In this document: positions 25,939 through 35,464 of the stretch, one piece after another
How positions within the stretch are numbered: the stretch's first letter is position 1
Layout: the number at the start of each line of letters is the position of its first letter
Assembly: GCF_958405895.1 (NCBI RefSeq)
Contig: NZ_CATZAR010000002.1
DNA from: Ralstonia thomasii
Lineage (GTDB): Bacteria; Pseudomonadota; Gammaproteobacteria; Burkholderiales; Burkholderiaceae
Length of the DNA: 64,000 nucleotides
Reading direction: 5' to 3' (one strand)
Notes under the pieces: model-generated
Told to the model about the DNA's origin: nothing
Databases searched by the model: none
The model's input: only the letters and a program-made list of their open reading frames with translations
Made by a program: the position numbers and the translations under genes

Positions 25939-27732
25939 ATGGCATCGCGTCAATCGACATCATCCAAAGCATCTAGCGCCCACACTCAAGCTCCCTGGCC
26001 GGGCTTGTCGGACCCTACGCAGTGGGCAGAGCAGTTCAAGCAATGGCAAGCCTTTGCGGGCGCCTTCGCGCAACCCGGTGCGGCGGCGCCTGGTCTTGGC
26101 CAGTTCAACGGCGCAGCGATGGGTGAGGGTGCGGCTCCGTTCGCACTGATTCCGCACGAGCGGCTGGCCGAAATCCAGCAGAAGTATCTTGAAGAATGGC
26201 TTCAGATCTGGCGCCACATGAGCACCGGCGAAAGCGCCGAAGCCGTGGCGCCGTCGGATCGCCGTTTCTCGAACGATGCGTGGCGCAAGAGCCCGCTCTA
26301 CGGCTACGCGGCTGCGTTCTACGTGCTCAACGCCCGCACGTTGATGGAAATGGCCGATGCAGTCCAGGCGGACGTCAAGACCCGCGAGCGCGTGCGCTTT
26401 GCCGTTTCGCAATGGACAGCGGCCATGTCGCCGTCCAACTTCCTTGCGACCAACCCGGAAGCGCAGAAACAACTGATTGAGTCGCGTGGCGAATCCCTGC
26501 GCACCGGCATCCTGAACATGCTGCAGGACATGGAGCGCGGCAAGATCTCGCAGACAGACGAAACTGCGTTCGAGATCGGCCGCAACGTCGCCAACAGCGA
26601 AGGCGCGGTCGTTTTCGAGAACGACTACTTCCAGCTCATCCAGTACAAGCCGCTGACAGCCAAGGTGCATGCGCGCCCGCTGCTGCTGGTGCCGCCCTGC
26701 ATCAACAAGTACTATATCCTCGATCTGCAGCCGGCCAATTCGCTCGTCCGCTATGCGGTGGAGCAGGGCAATACCGTATTCCTGGTGTCGTGGCGCAATC
26801 CGGACGCGAGCATGGCCTCCCGCACGTGGGACGACTACATCGAAGGTGGTGCGATCGAGGCCATTCGCGTTGCACGCGAGATCTCCGCGCAGGACCAGAT
26901 CAACGTGCTGGGCTTTTGTGTAGGCGGTACGATCCTCTCGACAGCCCTGGCCGTGCTCGCGGAGCGCGGCGAGCACCCGGCCGCGAGCCTGACGCTGCTG
27001 ACCACGCTGCTCGACTTTACGGACACCGGCATTCTCGACGTGTTTGTCGACCAGGCCCAGGTGGAAATGCGTGAAAAGACCATCGGCAGCAATGCGCCGA
27101 CCGGCCCGGGCCTGCTGCGTGGCGTGGAGCTGGCAAACACGTTCTCGTTCCTGCGCCCGAACGATCTCGTCTGGAACTACGTTGTCGAGAACTATCTGAA
27201 GGGCAAGACGCCCGCGCCGTTCGACCTGTTGTACTGGAATGGCGATTCCACCAATCTGCCGGGCCCGTGGTACTGCTGGTACCTGCGCCATACGTACCTG
27301 CAGAACGACCTCAAGACGCCGGGCAAGCTGAAGGTGAACGGCACGCCAGTGGATCTCGGCAAGATCGAGGCGCCGGTCTACATCTACGGCTCGCGTGAAG
27401 ACCACATCGTTCCGTGGAAGTCGGCCTATGGCTCGGTGCCGCTGCTCAAGGGCAAGCGGCGTTTCGTCCTGGGCGCTTCGGGACATATCGCAGGCGTCAT
27501 CAACCCGCCTGCGGCCAACAAGCGTTCGCACTGGATCAATGCCAAGCTGCCCGAGTCCGCCGATGCGTGGTTCGAGGGTGCCAAGGAGCATCCCGGCAGC
27601 TGGTGGCCGGATTGGTCAACTTGGCTCGCATCCCACGCCGGTGCGCAGAAAGCTGCGCCCAAGGGCTACGGCAATGCGGACTACCCGGCCATCGAGCCGG
27701 CGCCCGGCCGCTACGTCAAACAGAAAGCGTAA
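25939..27732 (+). CDS. phaC: Class I poly(3-hydroxyalkanoate) synthase
   Basis: The 597-residue enzyme polymerises 3-hydroxybutyryl-CoA into PHB at the granule surface. The N-terminal domain (about 1-200) is followed by an alpha/beta-hydrolase domain. The lipase-like box GFCVGG holds catalytic Cys327, with Asp488 (SREDHIVPW) and His516 (GASGHIAG) completing the triad. These sit 8 residues beyond Cys319/Asp480/His508 of C. necator PhaC1. The start at 25939 (MASRQSTSSKASS) fits a variable N-terminus; an in-frame ATG at 25840 lies within the promoter and was rejected. It is first in phaC-A-B. Confidence 0.96.
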   Translation: MASRQSTSSKASSAHTQAPWPGLSDPTQWAEQFKQWQAFAGAFAQPGAAAPGLGQFNGAAMGEGAAPFALIPHERLAEIQQKYLEEWLQIWRHMSTGESAEAVAPSDRRFSNDAWRKSPLYGYAAAFYVLNARTLMEMADAVQADVKTRERVRFAVSQWTAAMSPSNFLATNPEAQKQLIESRGESLRTGILNMLQDMERGKISQTDETAFEIGRNVANSEGAVVFENDYFQLIQYKPLTAKVHARPLLLVPPCINKYYILDLQPANSLVRYAVEQGNTVFLVSWRNPDASMASRTWDDYIEGGAIEAIRVAREISAQDQINVLGFCVGGTILSTALAVLAERGEHPAASLTLLTTLLDFTDTGILDVFVDQAQVEMREKTIGSNAPTGPGLLRGVELANTFSFLRPNDLVWNYVVENYLKGKTPAPFDLLYWNGDSTNLPGPWYCWYLRHTYLQNDLKTPGKLKVNGTPVDLGKIEAPVYIYGSREDHIVPWKSAYGSVPLLKGKRRFVLGASGHIAGVINPPAANKRSHWINAKLPESADAWFEGAKEHPGSWWPDWSTWLASHAGAQKAAPKGYGNADYPAIEPAPGRYVKQKA

Positions 27733-27821
27733 GATCGCGCGCATGAACCCCCGTTGCCGTCGCGGCTTCGGCCGCTGACGGTATCCAACGACCCTCTCTT
27801 TCGACAGTGGAAGGTAAGCAA

Positions 27822-29003
27822 ATGACCGATGTTGTGATCGTATCGGCGGTACGCACCGCCGTGGGCAAGTTTGGTGGCTCGCTGGCGAAGATCGCTGCGC
27901 CTGAGCTTGGCGCGGCCGTTATCCGTGAAGCGCTGGCGCGCGCCAAGGTGGCGCCGGACCAGGTGAGCGAAGTCATCATGGGCCAGGTGCTGACGGCAGG
28001 CTCGGGTCAGAACCCGGCGCGCCAGGCCGTCATCAAGGCTGGGCTGCCGAACATGGTGCCTGGCCTGACCATCAACAAGGTGTGCGGCTCGGGCCTGAAG
28101 GCCGTGATGCTGGCCGCCAACGCCATCATCGCGGGCGATGCCGAGATCGTCGTGGCTGGCGGCCAGGAAAACATGTCCGCCGCGCCGCACGTCCTGCCAG
28201 GCTCGCGCGACGGTTTCCGCATGGGCGACGCCAAGCTGATCGATTCGATGATTGTGGATGGGCTATGGGACGTCTACAACCAGTACCACATGGGCATCAC
28301 GGCCGAGAACGTCGCCAAGGAATACGGCATCACGCGTGAAGCGCAGGACGAGTTTGCCGTGGCTTCGCAGAACAAGGCGGAAGCTGCGCAGAAGTCGGGC
28401 CGCTTCAATGACGAAATCGTTCCGATCCTGATCCCGCAGCGCAAGGGCGATCCGATTGCCTTCTCGCAGGACGAGTTCGTTCGCCATGGTGCCACGCTCG
28501 AGTCGATGGCTGGCCTGAAGCCCGCCTTCGACAAGGCAGGTACGGTGACGGCGGCCAACGCCTCGGGCCTGAACGATGGCGCCGCCGCAGTCGTGGTGAT
28601 GTCGGCCGCCAAGGCCAAGGAACTGGGCCTGACGCCACTGGCCACCATCCGTGCTTACGCGAGCGCCGGCCTGGACCCGAAGGTCATGGGCATGGGGCCG
28701 GTGCCGGCATCCAAACGCTGCCTGTCGCGCGCCGGCTGGTCGGTGGGCGACCTGGACCTGATGGAGATCAACGAGGCGTTCGCCGCTCAGGCGCTGGCCG
28801 TGCATCAGCAGATGGGCTGGGACACGTCCAAGATCAACGTCAACGGCGGTGCGATTGCGATCGGTCACCCGATCGGCGCGTCGGGCTGCCGCATCCTGGT
28901 CACGCTGCTGCACGAAATGCAGAAGCGCGATGCGAAGAAGGGCCTGGCTTCGCTGTGTATCGGCGGTGGCATGGGCGTGGCGCTGGCCGTTGAGCGCCCG
29001 TAA
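27822..29003 (+). CDS. phaA: Acetyl-CoA acetyltransferase (beta-ketothiolase)
   Basis: The 393-residue thiolase condenses two acetyl-CoA into acetoacetyl-CoA, the first PHB step. The catalytic residues are in the positions known for C. necator PhaA: nucleophile Cys88 (KVCGSG), His349 (AIGHPIGAS) and Cys379 (CIGGGMG). A GGAAGG ribosome site precedes the ATG. It lies 89 bases after phaC in the same operon. A second thiolase, bktB, is 4.5 kb downstream. Confidence 0.97.
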   Translation: MTDVVIVSAVRTAVGKFGGSLAKIAAPELGAAVIREALARAKVAPDQVSEVIMGQVLTAGSGQNPARQAVIKAGLPNMVPGLTINKVCGSGLKAVMLAANAIIAGDAEIVVAGGQENMSAAPHVLPGSRDGFRMGDAKLIDSMIVDGLWDVYNQYHMGITAENVAKEYGITREAQDEFAVASQNKAEAAQKSGRFNDEIVPILIPQRKGDPIAFSQDEFVRHGATLESMAGLKPAFDKAGTVTAANASGLNDGAAAVVVMSAAKAKELGLTPLATIRAYASAGLDPKVMGMGPVPASKRCLSRAGWSVGDLDLMEINEAFAAQALAVHQQMGWDTSKINVNGGAIAIGHPIGASGCRILVTLLHEMQKRDAKKGLASLCIGGGMGVALAVERP

Positions 29004-29076
29004 GTTTTTTGCAGTGGGATTGGCGTGAATCGGAACGAATGCCTGACGCGCCAATCCGAGACACCTGAGCATTTGC

Positions 29077-29097
29077 CGCCCGGCAAGAGGCCGGGCG
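29077..29097 (+). other. Intercistronic hairpin between phaA and phaB
   Basis: A perfect 8-bp stem (CGCCCGGC/GCCGGGCG) has a five-base loop but no following T-run. It is unlikely to terminate; it may stabilise or process the phaCAB transcript. Confidence 0.6.
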
Positions 29098-29125
29098 ATT
29101 CTAACAACAAGGACTAGGAGTGGAC

Positions 29126-29866
29126 ATGACCAAACGCATCGCATACGTCACCGGCGGCATGGGCGGTATCGGAACGGCGATTTGCCAGCGCTTGGCGCGC
29201 GACGGCTTCACTGTTGTCGCAGGCTGCGGCCCGAACTCGCCGCGTAAGGCGAAATGGCTCGAACAACAAAAGGCGCTCGGTTTCGATTTCGTGCCGTCCG
29301 AAGGGAACGTCGGTGACTGGGAGTCGACCAAGGCCGCGTTCGACAAGGTCAAGGCCGAAGTGGGCGAGGTGGATGTCCTGATCAACAACGCCGGCATTAC
29401 GCGCGACGTGGTGTTCCGCAAGATGACCCGCGCCGACTGGGATGCGGTGATCGATACCAACCTGACGTCGCTGTTCAACGTGACGAAGCAGGTCATCGAC
29501 GGCATGGCGGATCGCGGCTGGGGTCGAATCATCAACATCTCGTCGGTGAACGGCCAGAAGGGGCAGTTTGGCCAGACCAACTACTCGACCGCCAAGGCTG
29601 GCTTGCATGGTTTCACCATGGCGCTGGCGCAGGAAGTCGCTACCAAGGGCGTGACGGTCAACACCGTGTCGCCGGGCTATATCGCCACCGACATGGTGAA
29701 AGCGATTCGTCAGGATGTGCTCGACAAGATTATTGGCACGATCCCGGTCAAGCGGTTGGGCGAGCCGACCGAGATTGCCTCGATCTGCGCATGGCTTGCA
29801 TCGGAAGAGTCCGGCTTCTCCACCGGTGCGGACTTCTCCCTCAACGGCGGCCTGCACATGGGCTGA
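29126..29866 (+). CDS. phaB: Acetoacetyl-CoA reductase (NADPH)
   Basis: The 246-residue short-chain dehydrogenase reduces acetoacetyl-CoA to (R)-3-hydroxybutyryl-CoA for PhaC. The nucleotide-binding motif TGGMGGIG (about 10-17) and the catalytic Ser140-region with Tyr153-x3-Lys157 (NYSTAKAG) are intact. Length and sequence match C. necator PhaB closely. A GTG two codons earlier is possible, but the ATG at 29126 gives the known start. A strong terminator follows, ending the operon. Confidence 0.96.
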   Translation: MTKRIAYVTGGMGGIGTAICQRLARDGFTVVAGCGPNSPRKAKWLEQQKALGFDFVPSEGNVGDWESTKAAFDKVKAEVGEVDVLINNAGITRDVVFRKMTRADWDAVIDTNLTSLFNVTKQVIDGMADRGWGRIINISSVNGQKGQFGQTNYSTAKAGLHGFTMALAQEVATKGVTVNTVSPGYIATDMVKAIRQDVLDKIIGTIPVKRLGEPTEIASICAWLASEESGFSTGADFSLNGGLHMG

Positions 29867-29874
29867 CGCTCCCA

Positions 29875-29918
29875 CGCCTGTGCTGCGGCGATGCTGCAGC
29901 ACAGGCGCAGCAATTTTT
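29875..29918 (+). terminator. Rho-independent terminator of phaCAB
   Basis: A 12-bp perfect stem (CGCCTGTGCTGC/GCAGCACAGGCG) has a nine-base loop and is followed six bases later by TTTTT. It separates phaCAB from phaR, so phaR probably has its own promoter. Confidence 0.85.
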
Positions 29919-29939
29919 CCCCTGATTTGCCTGCATGCT

Positions 29940-30254
29940 GCGATGCTTGAGTGCATTGCAGCAGGCCTTTTGCGTCCTCTCTGTACAACTGTCCGAGTGC
30001 GTGAGCCGCATCAAAATGCTGCGGGTTTTTACCGGGGGAGGTCGCCTTTTCTTTGCAGAGCGATCCGCATAGAATCCAATCACGGAGGCGCTCCGCAGGG
30101 AGACACGGGGCGTCCGATCATAAACGGATGCATCTGCGCTGCTCTTGAATGCAGCATTCGCGCGCAGATCGGAACAGCCGGGCAACCGCGTATTTTGCTG
30201 CATCGCTCGGTGCAGTCATTTCGCAGTGCATCGGCTGCACCGCAGCAGCATCGC
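29940..30254. promoter_or_regulatory. phaR leader with repeated GCATCGC words (putative PhaR autoregulatory sites)
   Basis: GCATCGC occurs at 30200-30206 and 30248-30254, a GCATCG variant at 30228, and the reverse form GCGATGC at 29940-29946. The same word is at the centre of the phaP upstream palindromes. TAGAAT at 30070 might be a -10. Autorepression by PhaR is known in related species; these exact sites are inferred. No gene was found between 29919 and 30271. Confidence 0.45.
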
Positions 30255-30271
30255 CAACACGGAAAGGCACG

Positions 30272-30826
30272 ATGGCCACCAGCAAGAAGGGCACCGAACG
30301 GCTGATCAAGAAATATCCCAACCGCCGGCTCTACGATACCCAGACCAGCACCTACATCACGCTGGCAGACGTCAAGCAGCTCGTCATGGAAACCGAAGAG
30401 TTTCGCGTCGTCGATGCGAAATCCGGTGAAGACCTGACCCGCAGCATCCTGCTGCAGATCATTCTGGAAGAGGAAACCGGCGGCGTGCCGATGTTCTCCG
30501 GCGCGATGCTCGCGCAGATCATCCGTTTCTATGGAAACGCCATGCAGGGCATGATGGGCACGTACCTGGAAAAGAACATCCAGGCATTTGTCGACATCCA
30601 GAGCAAGCTGGCCGAGAACTCGAAGGACCTCTACAGCGGCAACACGTTCAACCCTGACATGTGGTCGCAGTTCATGAACATGCAGGGCCCGATGATGCAA
30701 GGCATGATGAGCAACTACATCGAGCAGAGCAAAAACCTGTTCGTGCAGATGCAGGAGCAGATGCAGAGCCAGGCCAAGAACATGTTCGGGACCTTCCCGT
30801 TCAACCAGCCGCCTGAGAAAAAGTAA
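30272..30826 (+). CDS. phaR: Polyhydroxyalkanoate synthesis repressor PhaR
   Basis: The 184-residue DNA-binding protein senses PHB granules and represses phaP and itself. The N-terminal domain (about 8-70, with LIKKYPNRRLYDTQTSTYITLADV) is the conserved PHB/PHA accumulation regulator DNA-binding domain. The following PHB_acc segments and the Met/Gln-rich C-terminus (about 120-184) mediate granule and phasin-type contacts. An upstream extension to 30149 is not family-like, so ATG 30272 was chosen. A terminator follows at 30848. Confidence 0.95.
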   Translation: MATSKKGTERLIKKYPNRRLYDTQTSTYITLADVKQLVMETEEFRVVDAKSGEDLTRSILLQIILEEETGGVPMFSGAMLAQIIRFYGNAMQGMMGTYLEKNIQAFVDIQSKLAENSKDLYSGNTFNPDMWSQFMNMQGPMMQGMMSNYIEQSKNLFVQMQEQMQSQAKNMFGTFPFNQPPEKK

Positions 30827-30847
30827 GTTCGGCGGCCTGGAAAAACG

Positions 30848-30877
30848 AGGCGAATCGCATGGCGGTTCGCCTTTTTT
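30848..30877 (+). terminator. Rho-independent terminator after phaR
   Basis: An 11-bp stem (30848-30858 with 30862-30872, one T:G wobble) has a three-base loop and a T6 run. Confidence 0.9.
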
Positions 30878-31024
30878 GTTGGGCGCACGCCGGAGAGGGC
30901 AGCAAGGTAAAATACTGGTCCTTCAGGTGAGGTGTACGCCTCTCCGTCGATCACGATTCCCTCCCCGGTCTCCCATGTTTGATGTCCGCCCCCGGCGTGT
31001 GCGCCGGCTGTCTTCCGTTTTCGC

Positions 31025-32005
31025 ATGAGCTGCCTTTTGCTTGCCCCGATGGAAGGGGTCGCGGATTACGTCATGCGTGACGTGCTGACGCAAGCCGGCG
31101 GCTACGACGGATGCGTCTCGGAGTTTGTCCGGGTGACGGGCTCGTTGCTCCCCGCGCGGACTTATGAGCGTGAGACGCCCGAGATCCGCAACGGCGGCTA
31201 TACCGCCAGCGGCACGCCGATGACCATCCAACTCCTCGGTAGCGATCCGGAATGGCTGGCCCGCAATGCGGCATACGCGGCAACCCTCACGCCACATGGC
31301 ATCGACCTCAACTTCGGCTGCCCCGCCAAGGTCGTGAACCGGCATGGCGGCGGCGCCATGCTGCTTGCCACGCCGGAAGTGCTGCACGACATCGTGCGCG
31401 CCGTGCGGGCCGCGGTGCCGGCCAACATTTCGGTGACGGCGAAGATGCGGCTTGGCGTTTCCGATACTTCCCGTGCGATTGACTGTGCGACGGCCCTGGC
31501 GGAAGGCGGTGCGGAATCGCTCGTCGTGCATGCCCGCACGCGCGATCACGGCTACCGTCCGCCCGCCCACTGGGACTGGATTGCACGCATCGCCGATGCC
31601 GTGAGCATCCCCGTGACCGCCAACGGCGAAGTCTGGACCGTGGCTGACTGGGAGCGCTGCCGCGCCGTCAGTGGCTGCAGTGACGTGATGATCGGACGTG
31701 GCGCCGTGTCCGACCCATTCCTGGCCCAGCGCATCCGCGCGCAGATGGACCAGGCGCCGTCCGCGGCGGAATGGCCGATCGTGCTGGGCTATCTCGCCGA
31801 CTACTTGAAAAAGCTCCATGCGCGCATCTCTGCCAAGCACGAGCATGGCCGCGTCAAACTGTGGCTGAGCTATCTGAAGCGGACGTGGCCCCAGGCCGCC
31901 GAGCTGCACGATGCCATTCGCAGGTTGCAGGACGCGCTGGAAATCGAGCGCGTGATTGAGCAGATGCAGCTTCGGCTTGGCCGCCCAGGCGCGGCGAACG
32001 GTTAA
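31025..32005 (+). CDS. dusC: tRNA-dihydrouridine(16) synthase DusC
   Basis: The 326-residue flavoenzyme reduces U16 in the D-loop of tRNA. The FMN-binding barrel starts LLLAPMEGVADYVMRD. The active-site Cys99 lies in NFGCPAKVVNRHGGGAML. VHARTRDHGY and VTANGEVW are DusC-type motifs. The C-terminal helical domain (about 245-326) fits the family. It is separated from rimO by 66 bases. Confidence 0.93.
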   Translation: MSCLLLAPMEGVADYVMRDVLTQAGGYDGCVSEFVRVTGSLLPARTYERETPEIRNGGYTASGTPMTIQLLGSDPEWLARNAAYAATLTPHGIDLNFGCPAKVVNRHGGGAMLLATPEVLHDIVRAVRAAVPANISVTAKMRLGVSDTSRAIDCATALAEGGAESLVVHARTRDHGYRPPAHWDWIARIADAVSIPVTANGEVWTVADWERCRAVSGCSDVMIGRGAVSDPFLAQRIRAQMDQAPSAAEWPIVLGYLADYLKKLHARISAKHEHGRVKLWLSYLKRTWPQAAELHDAIRRLQDALEIERVIEQMQLRLGRPGAANG

Positions 32006-32071
32006 AATACGCAACCGCGCGGCACACCCCACGTGCGCAGCGCAAATCCTCTCCCACATCAGGTTGTTCCC

Positions 32072-33433
32072 ATGTCCGACGTCAGTACCCAGAGCCCCAA
32101 GGTGGGGTTCGTCAGTCTCGGTTGTCCCAAGGCCTTGGTCGATTCCGAGCAGATCATCACCCAACTGCGCGCGGAGGGGTATGAGATTTCCGGCACGTAC
32201 GGCGGGGCGGACCTGGTGGTCGTCAACACCTGCGGCTTCATCGACGAGGCTGTGCAGGAAAGCCTGGATGCGATTGGCGAGGCGCTGGCCGAGAACGGCA
32301 AGGTGATCGTGACCGGCTGCCTGGGTGCCAAGAAGGACGCTTCGGGCCAGGACATCATCACCAGCGTGCACCCGAAGGTGCTGGCTGTGACGGGCCCCCA
32401 TGCGCTGGGCGAGGTGATGGAAGCGGTGCACACGCACCTGCCCAAGCCGCACGACCCGTTCATTGACCTGGTGCCGCCGCAGGGCATCAAGCTCACGCCG
32501 AAGCACTACGCGTATCTGAAGATTTCCGAGGGCTGCAACCACCGGTGCAGCTTCTGCATCATCCCGTCGATGCGCGGCGATCTCGTTTCGCGCCCGGTGG
32601 CCGAAGTGATGCTGGAGGCGGAAAACCTGCTGAAGGCCGGCGTGAAGGAACTGCTCGTTATCTCGCAGGACACCAGCGCTTATGGCGTCGATGTCAAATT
32701 CCGCATGGGCTTCTGGAACGGCCGCCCGCTGAAGACGCGCATGACCGAGCTGGTGGGCGCGCTCGGCGAATTGGCGTCGCAGTACGGCGCCTGGGTGCGC
32801 CTGCACTACGTCTACCCCTATCCGAGCGTGGATGAGGTGATGCCCCTGATGGCTGAGGGCAAGGTCCTTCCCTATCTGGACGTGCCGCTGCAGCACGCCC
32901 ACCCGGACGTGCTCAAGCGCATGAAGCGCCCCGCCAACGCCGAGAAGACGCTGGACCGCATCCGCGCCTGGCGCGAGGTGTGCCCGGAGCTGACCATCCG
33001 CAGCACGTTCATCGCGGGTTTCCCGGGTGAAACGGAGGAAGAGTTCCAAACGCTGCTCGACTTCATTGCCGAGGCCGAACTGGACCGCGTGGGCTGCTTC
33101 GCGTATTCGCCGGTCGAGGGCGCGACCGCCAACGACCTGCCGGGCGCATTGCCCGATGAGGTGCGCGAGGAGCGCCGCGCGCGCTTCATGGAAGTCGCCG
33201 AGCGCGTGTCTGCGCGCGGTCTGCAGCGCAAGGTTGGCAAGTCGCTGCGCGTGCTTGTGGACGAAGTGAATCAGGACGGCGGCATCGGCCGTTCATCGGC
33301 GGATGCCCCGGAGATTGACGGCCTCGTCTATATCGCGCCGCCGTCGAAGCCGTACAAGCGCTATAAGGCGGGCGATTTCGTGTCGGTCAAGATTACCGGC
33401 GCGGATGGCCACGACCTGTGGGGCGAGGTCTGA
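32072..33433 (+). CDS. rimO: Ribosomal protein uS12 methylthiotransferase
   Basis: The 453-residue radical SAM enzyme adds a methylthio group to Asp89 of ribosomal protein S12. The N-terminal MTTase domain has cysteines in SLGCPK, NTCGF and TGCLGAKK for one 4Fe-4S cluster. The radical SAM motif Cys155-x3-Cys159-x2-Cys162 (CNHRCSFC) binds the second. A TRAM domain ends the protein. ATG 32072 gives the family start. Confidence 0.95.
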   Translation: MSDVSTQSPKVGFVSLGCPKALVDSEQIITQLRAEGYEISGTYGGADLVVVNTCGFIDEAVQESLDAIGEALAENGKVIVTGCLGAKKDASGQDIITSVHPKVLAVTGPHALGEVMEAVHTHLPKPHDPFIDLVPPQGIKLTPKHYAYLKISEGCNHRCSFCIIPSMRGDLVSRPVAEVMLEAENLLKAGVKELLVISQDTSAYGVDVKFRMGFWNGRPLKTRMTELVGALGELASQYGAWVRLHYVYPYPSVDEVMPLMAEGKVLPYLDVPLQHAHPDVLKRMKRPANAEKTLDRIRAWREVCPELTIRSTFIAGFPGETEEEFQTLLDFIAEAELDRVGCFAYSPVEGATANDLPGALPDEVREERRARFMEVAERVSARGLQRKVGKSLRVLVDEVNQDGGIGRSSADAPEIDGLVYIAPPSKPYKRYKAGDFVSVKITGADGHDLWGEV

Positions 33434-33438
33434 TCCTC

Positions 33439-33456
33439 TTAGGTAGTCGTACCTAA
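33439..33456. promoter_or_regulatory. Inverted repeat upstream of bktB, putative operator
   Basis: TTAGGTA-GTCG-TACCTAA is a perfect 7-bp inverted repeat with a four-base gap, starting 6 bases after the rimO stop. It lacks a T-run, so a terminator is unlikely. A TATACT -10-like hexamer (33479-33484) lies just downstream of it. No regulator gene is adjacent. Confidence 0.45.
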
Positions 33457-33520
33457 ATTTTGCGAACGGTCGTGCGTTTATACTGGCCGCCATCCAATTT
33501 CGATGGCACAGGAGACAGCA

Positions 33521-34705
33521 ATGGCACGTGAAGTGGTGGTGGTCAGCGGCGTTCGTACCGCAATCGGGACGTTTGGCGGCAGCTTGAAGGATGTGGCGCC
33601 GTGCGAACTCGGCGCGCTCGTCGTGCGCGAGGCGCTGGCCCGCGCCGGGGTGAAGGGCGAGGACGTCGGCCACGTGGTGTTTGGCCACGTGATCAACACC
33701 GAGCCGCGCGACATGTATCTCTCGCGTGTGGCCGCAGTCAACGGCGGGGTGTCGGCCGAAACGCCCGCATTCAACGTCAACCGCCTGTGCGGCTCTGGCC
33801 TCCAGGCCGTGGTGAGCGCAGCGCAAACCGTGCTGCTGGGCGATGCCGATATCGCCATTGCCGGTGGCGCGGAAAGCATGAGCCGCGCGCCGTACCTGGC
33901 GCCTGCCGCCCGTTGGGGTTCGCGCATGGGCGACGCCAAGATGGTCGACATGATGCTCGGCGCGCTGCACGACCCGTTCCACACGATCCACATGGGTGTG
34001 ACGGCGGAAAACGTCGCCCGCGAATTCGGCATCAGCCGCGAGCAGCAAGATCAGACCGCGCTGGAGTCCCACCAGCGTGCATCGCGTGCCATCCAGGCCG
34101 GCTACTTCAAGGACCAGATCGTTCCGGTGACGATCAAGTCGCGCAAGGGCGATATCCAGTTCGATACCGATGAGCACGTCCGCCACGACGCGACCATCGA
34201 CGACATGACCAAGCTCAAGCCGGTCTTCACGAAAGAAAACGGTACGGTGACGGCGGGCAACGCTTCGGGCCTCAACGATGCAGGCGCGGCGCTGGTGCTG
34301 ATGGAGCGTTCGGTGGCCGAAAAGCGCGGCCTCAAGCCACTGGCCCGGCTGGTGTCGTACGGCCATGCGGGCGTGGATCCGAAGATCATGGGTATCGGCC
34401 CGGTGCCGGCCACGCGCAAGGCGCTGGAGCGGGCAGGCCTGTCGGTCAAGGATCTGGATGTGATCGAAGCCAACGAGGCATTTGCCGCCCAGGCTTGTGC
34501 GGTGACGAAGGAACTCGGCCTGGACCCGGCCAAGGTCAACCCAAACGGTTCGGGCATTTCGCTCGGCCACCCGATCGGCGCAACGGGTGCGCTTATCACG
34601 GTCAAGGCGTTGCACGAGCTGCAGCGCATCGGTGGTCGCTACGCGCTGGTGACCATGTGTATTGGTGGAGGACAGGGCATTGCGGCGGTGTTCGAGCGCA
34701 TCTGA
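33521..34705 (+). CDS. bktB: Beta-ketothiolase BktB
   Basis: The 394-residue thiolase makes or cleaves longer beta-ketoacyl-CoA such as 3-ketovaleryl-CoA. It would let PHB be made with 3-hydroxyvalerate units. Sequence and length match C. necator BktB closely; nucleophile Cys90 (RLCGSG) and the C-terminal GHPIGATG and CIGGGQG motifs are in place. The ATG at 33521 is preferred over an in-frame ATG at 33503. It is unlinked from phaCAB and has its own upstream region with an inverted repeat. Confidence 0.94.
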   Translation: MAREVVVVSGVRTAIGTFGGSLKDVAPCELGALVVREALARAGVKGEDVGHVVFGHVINTEPRDMYLSRVAAVNGGVSAETPAFNVNRLCGSGLQAVVSAAQTVLLGDADIAIAGGAESMSRAPYLAPAARWGSRMGDAKMVDMMLGALHDPFHTIHMGVTAENVAREFGISREQQDQTALESHQRASRAIQAGYFKDQIVPVTIKSRKGDIQFDTDEHVRHDATIDDMTKLKPVFTKENGTVTAGNASGLNDAGAALVLMERSVAEKRGLKPLARLVSYGHAGVDPKIMGIGPVPATRKALERAGLSVKDLDVIEANEAFAAQACAVTKELGLDPAKVNPNGSGISLGHPIGATGALITVKALHELQRIGGRYALVTMCIGGGQGIAAVFERI

Positions 34706-35423
34706 ACGCATTTTCTCGATTGAACGCCTGATTCGGCCAACCGGCGCGTTGCTTGCGCTGGTGCTGGCCGCAGGCGTGGCGCCGGTGTCTGCCCAGACGC
34801 CGGCCGCCAACAACGGCTACGAGGTGTCGACCGGCAGCACCAACGTGCAGCCAGGTGACCTGGGCCTGAACCGCGCCGTTGCCGATGGCGACAAGCGTCG
34901 CGCTCAGGCCAGGAGGGGCGACAACGGCTTCTCCGCACAGACCGCGTCGCCGCGTGTGTTGCAACCGCAGCCCGACTACGCGAAATACCCTGTCTACACA
35001 GGCGCAATTGGCGACATGCCGATCCACATGCGCCTTGGCCGCAAGGCCGGTGAAATCGACAGCGTCCACGGCGAATACGTCGCGGGCAACGCGGCGGGCG
35101 TTCGCTTGGTGGCCGGCGAATACGAAAACGGCGGCTTCCTCATGGAGGAGTCCGATGACGGTACGCACGTCACAGGCACCTGGGAAGGCGCCATCGACGG
35201 CCACGGCATTGTGCGCGGCACGTGGACGGACGTCGCCCACGACGGTCATACGCTGCCGTTTGTGCTGCGGCCCGTCGCCGTGGTCGTGATTCCGCCGTAC
35301 GATGCCGCAGCAAACAGCAATGCGGCCTCGCCAGCCACGCCAATGACGCCGCTGGTCCCAGCGGGGCCTGGTCAGATTGCACCACCGGCCGGCAGTCCAA
35401 CACGATCAAGCGCGCACTGGTAA
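34662..35423 (+). CDS. Secreted hypothetical protein
   Basis: The frame of about 253 residues has a hydrophobic signal segment (ALLALVLAAGVAPVSA, cleavage near residue 44 from this start). A soluble region follows (about 100-205, IGDMPIHMRLGRKAGEIDSVHGEY and later TGTWEGAIDGHGIVRGTW) and looks beta-rich. The tail is Pro/Ala-rich. The start is uncertain: TTG 34662, GTG 34665 and TTG 34680 are the choices, all inside the 3' end of bktB. The family is not recognised. It precedes metC by 41 bases. Confidence 0.7.
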   Translation: MVEDRALRRCSSASERIFSIERLIRPTGALLALVLAAGVAPVSAQTPAANNGYEVSTGSTNVQPGDLGLNRAVADGDKRRAQARRGDNGFSAQTASPRVLQPQPDYAKYPVYTGAIGDMPIHMRLGRKAGEIDSVHGEYVAGNAAGVRLVAGEYENGGFLMEESDDGTHVTGTWEGAIDGHGIVRGTWTDVAHDGHTLPFVLRPVAVVVIPPYDAAANSNAASPATPMTPLVPAGPGQIAPPAGSPTRSSAHW

Positions 35424-35464
35424 GCGGCCGCAAAACGCTCATACGCCATCAAACAGGAAACCAC

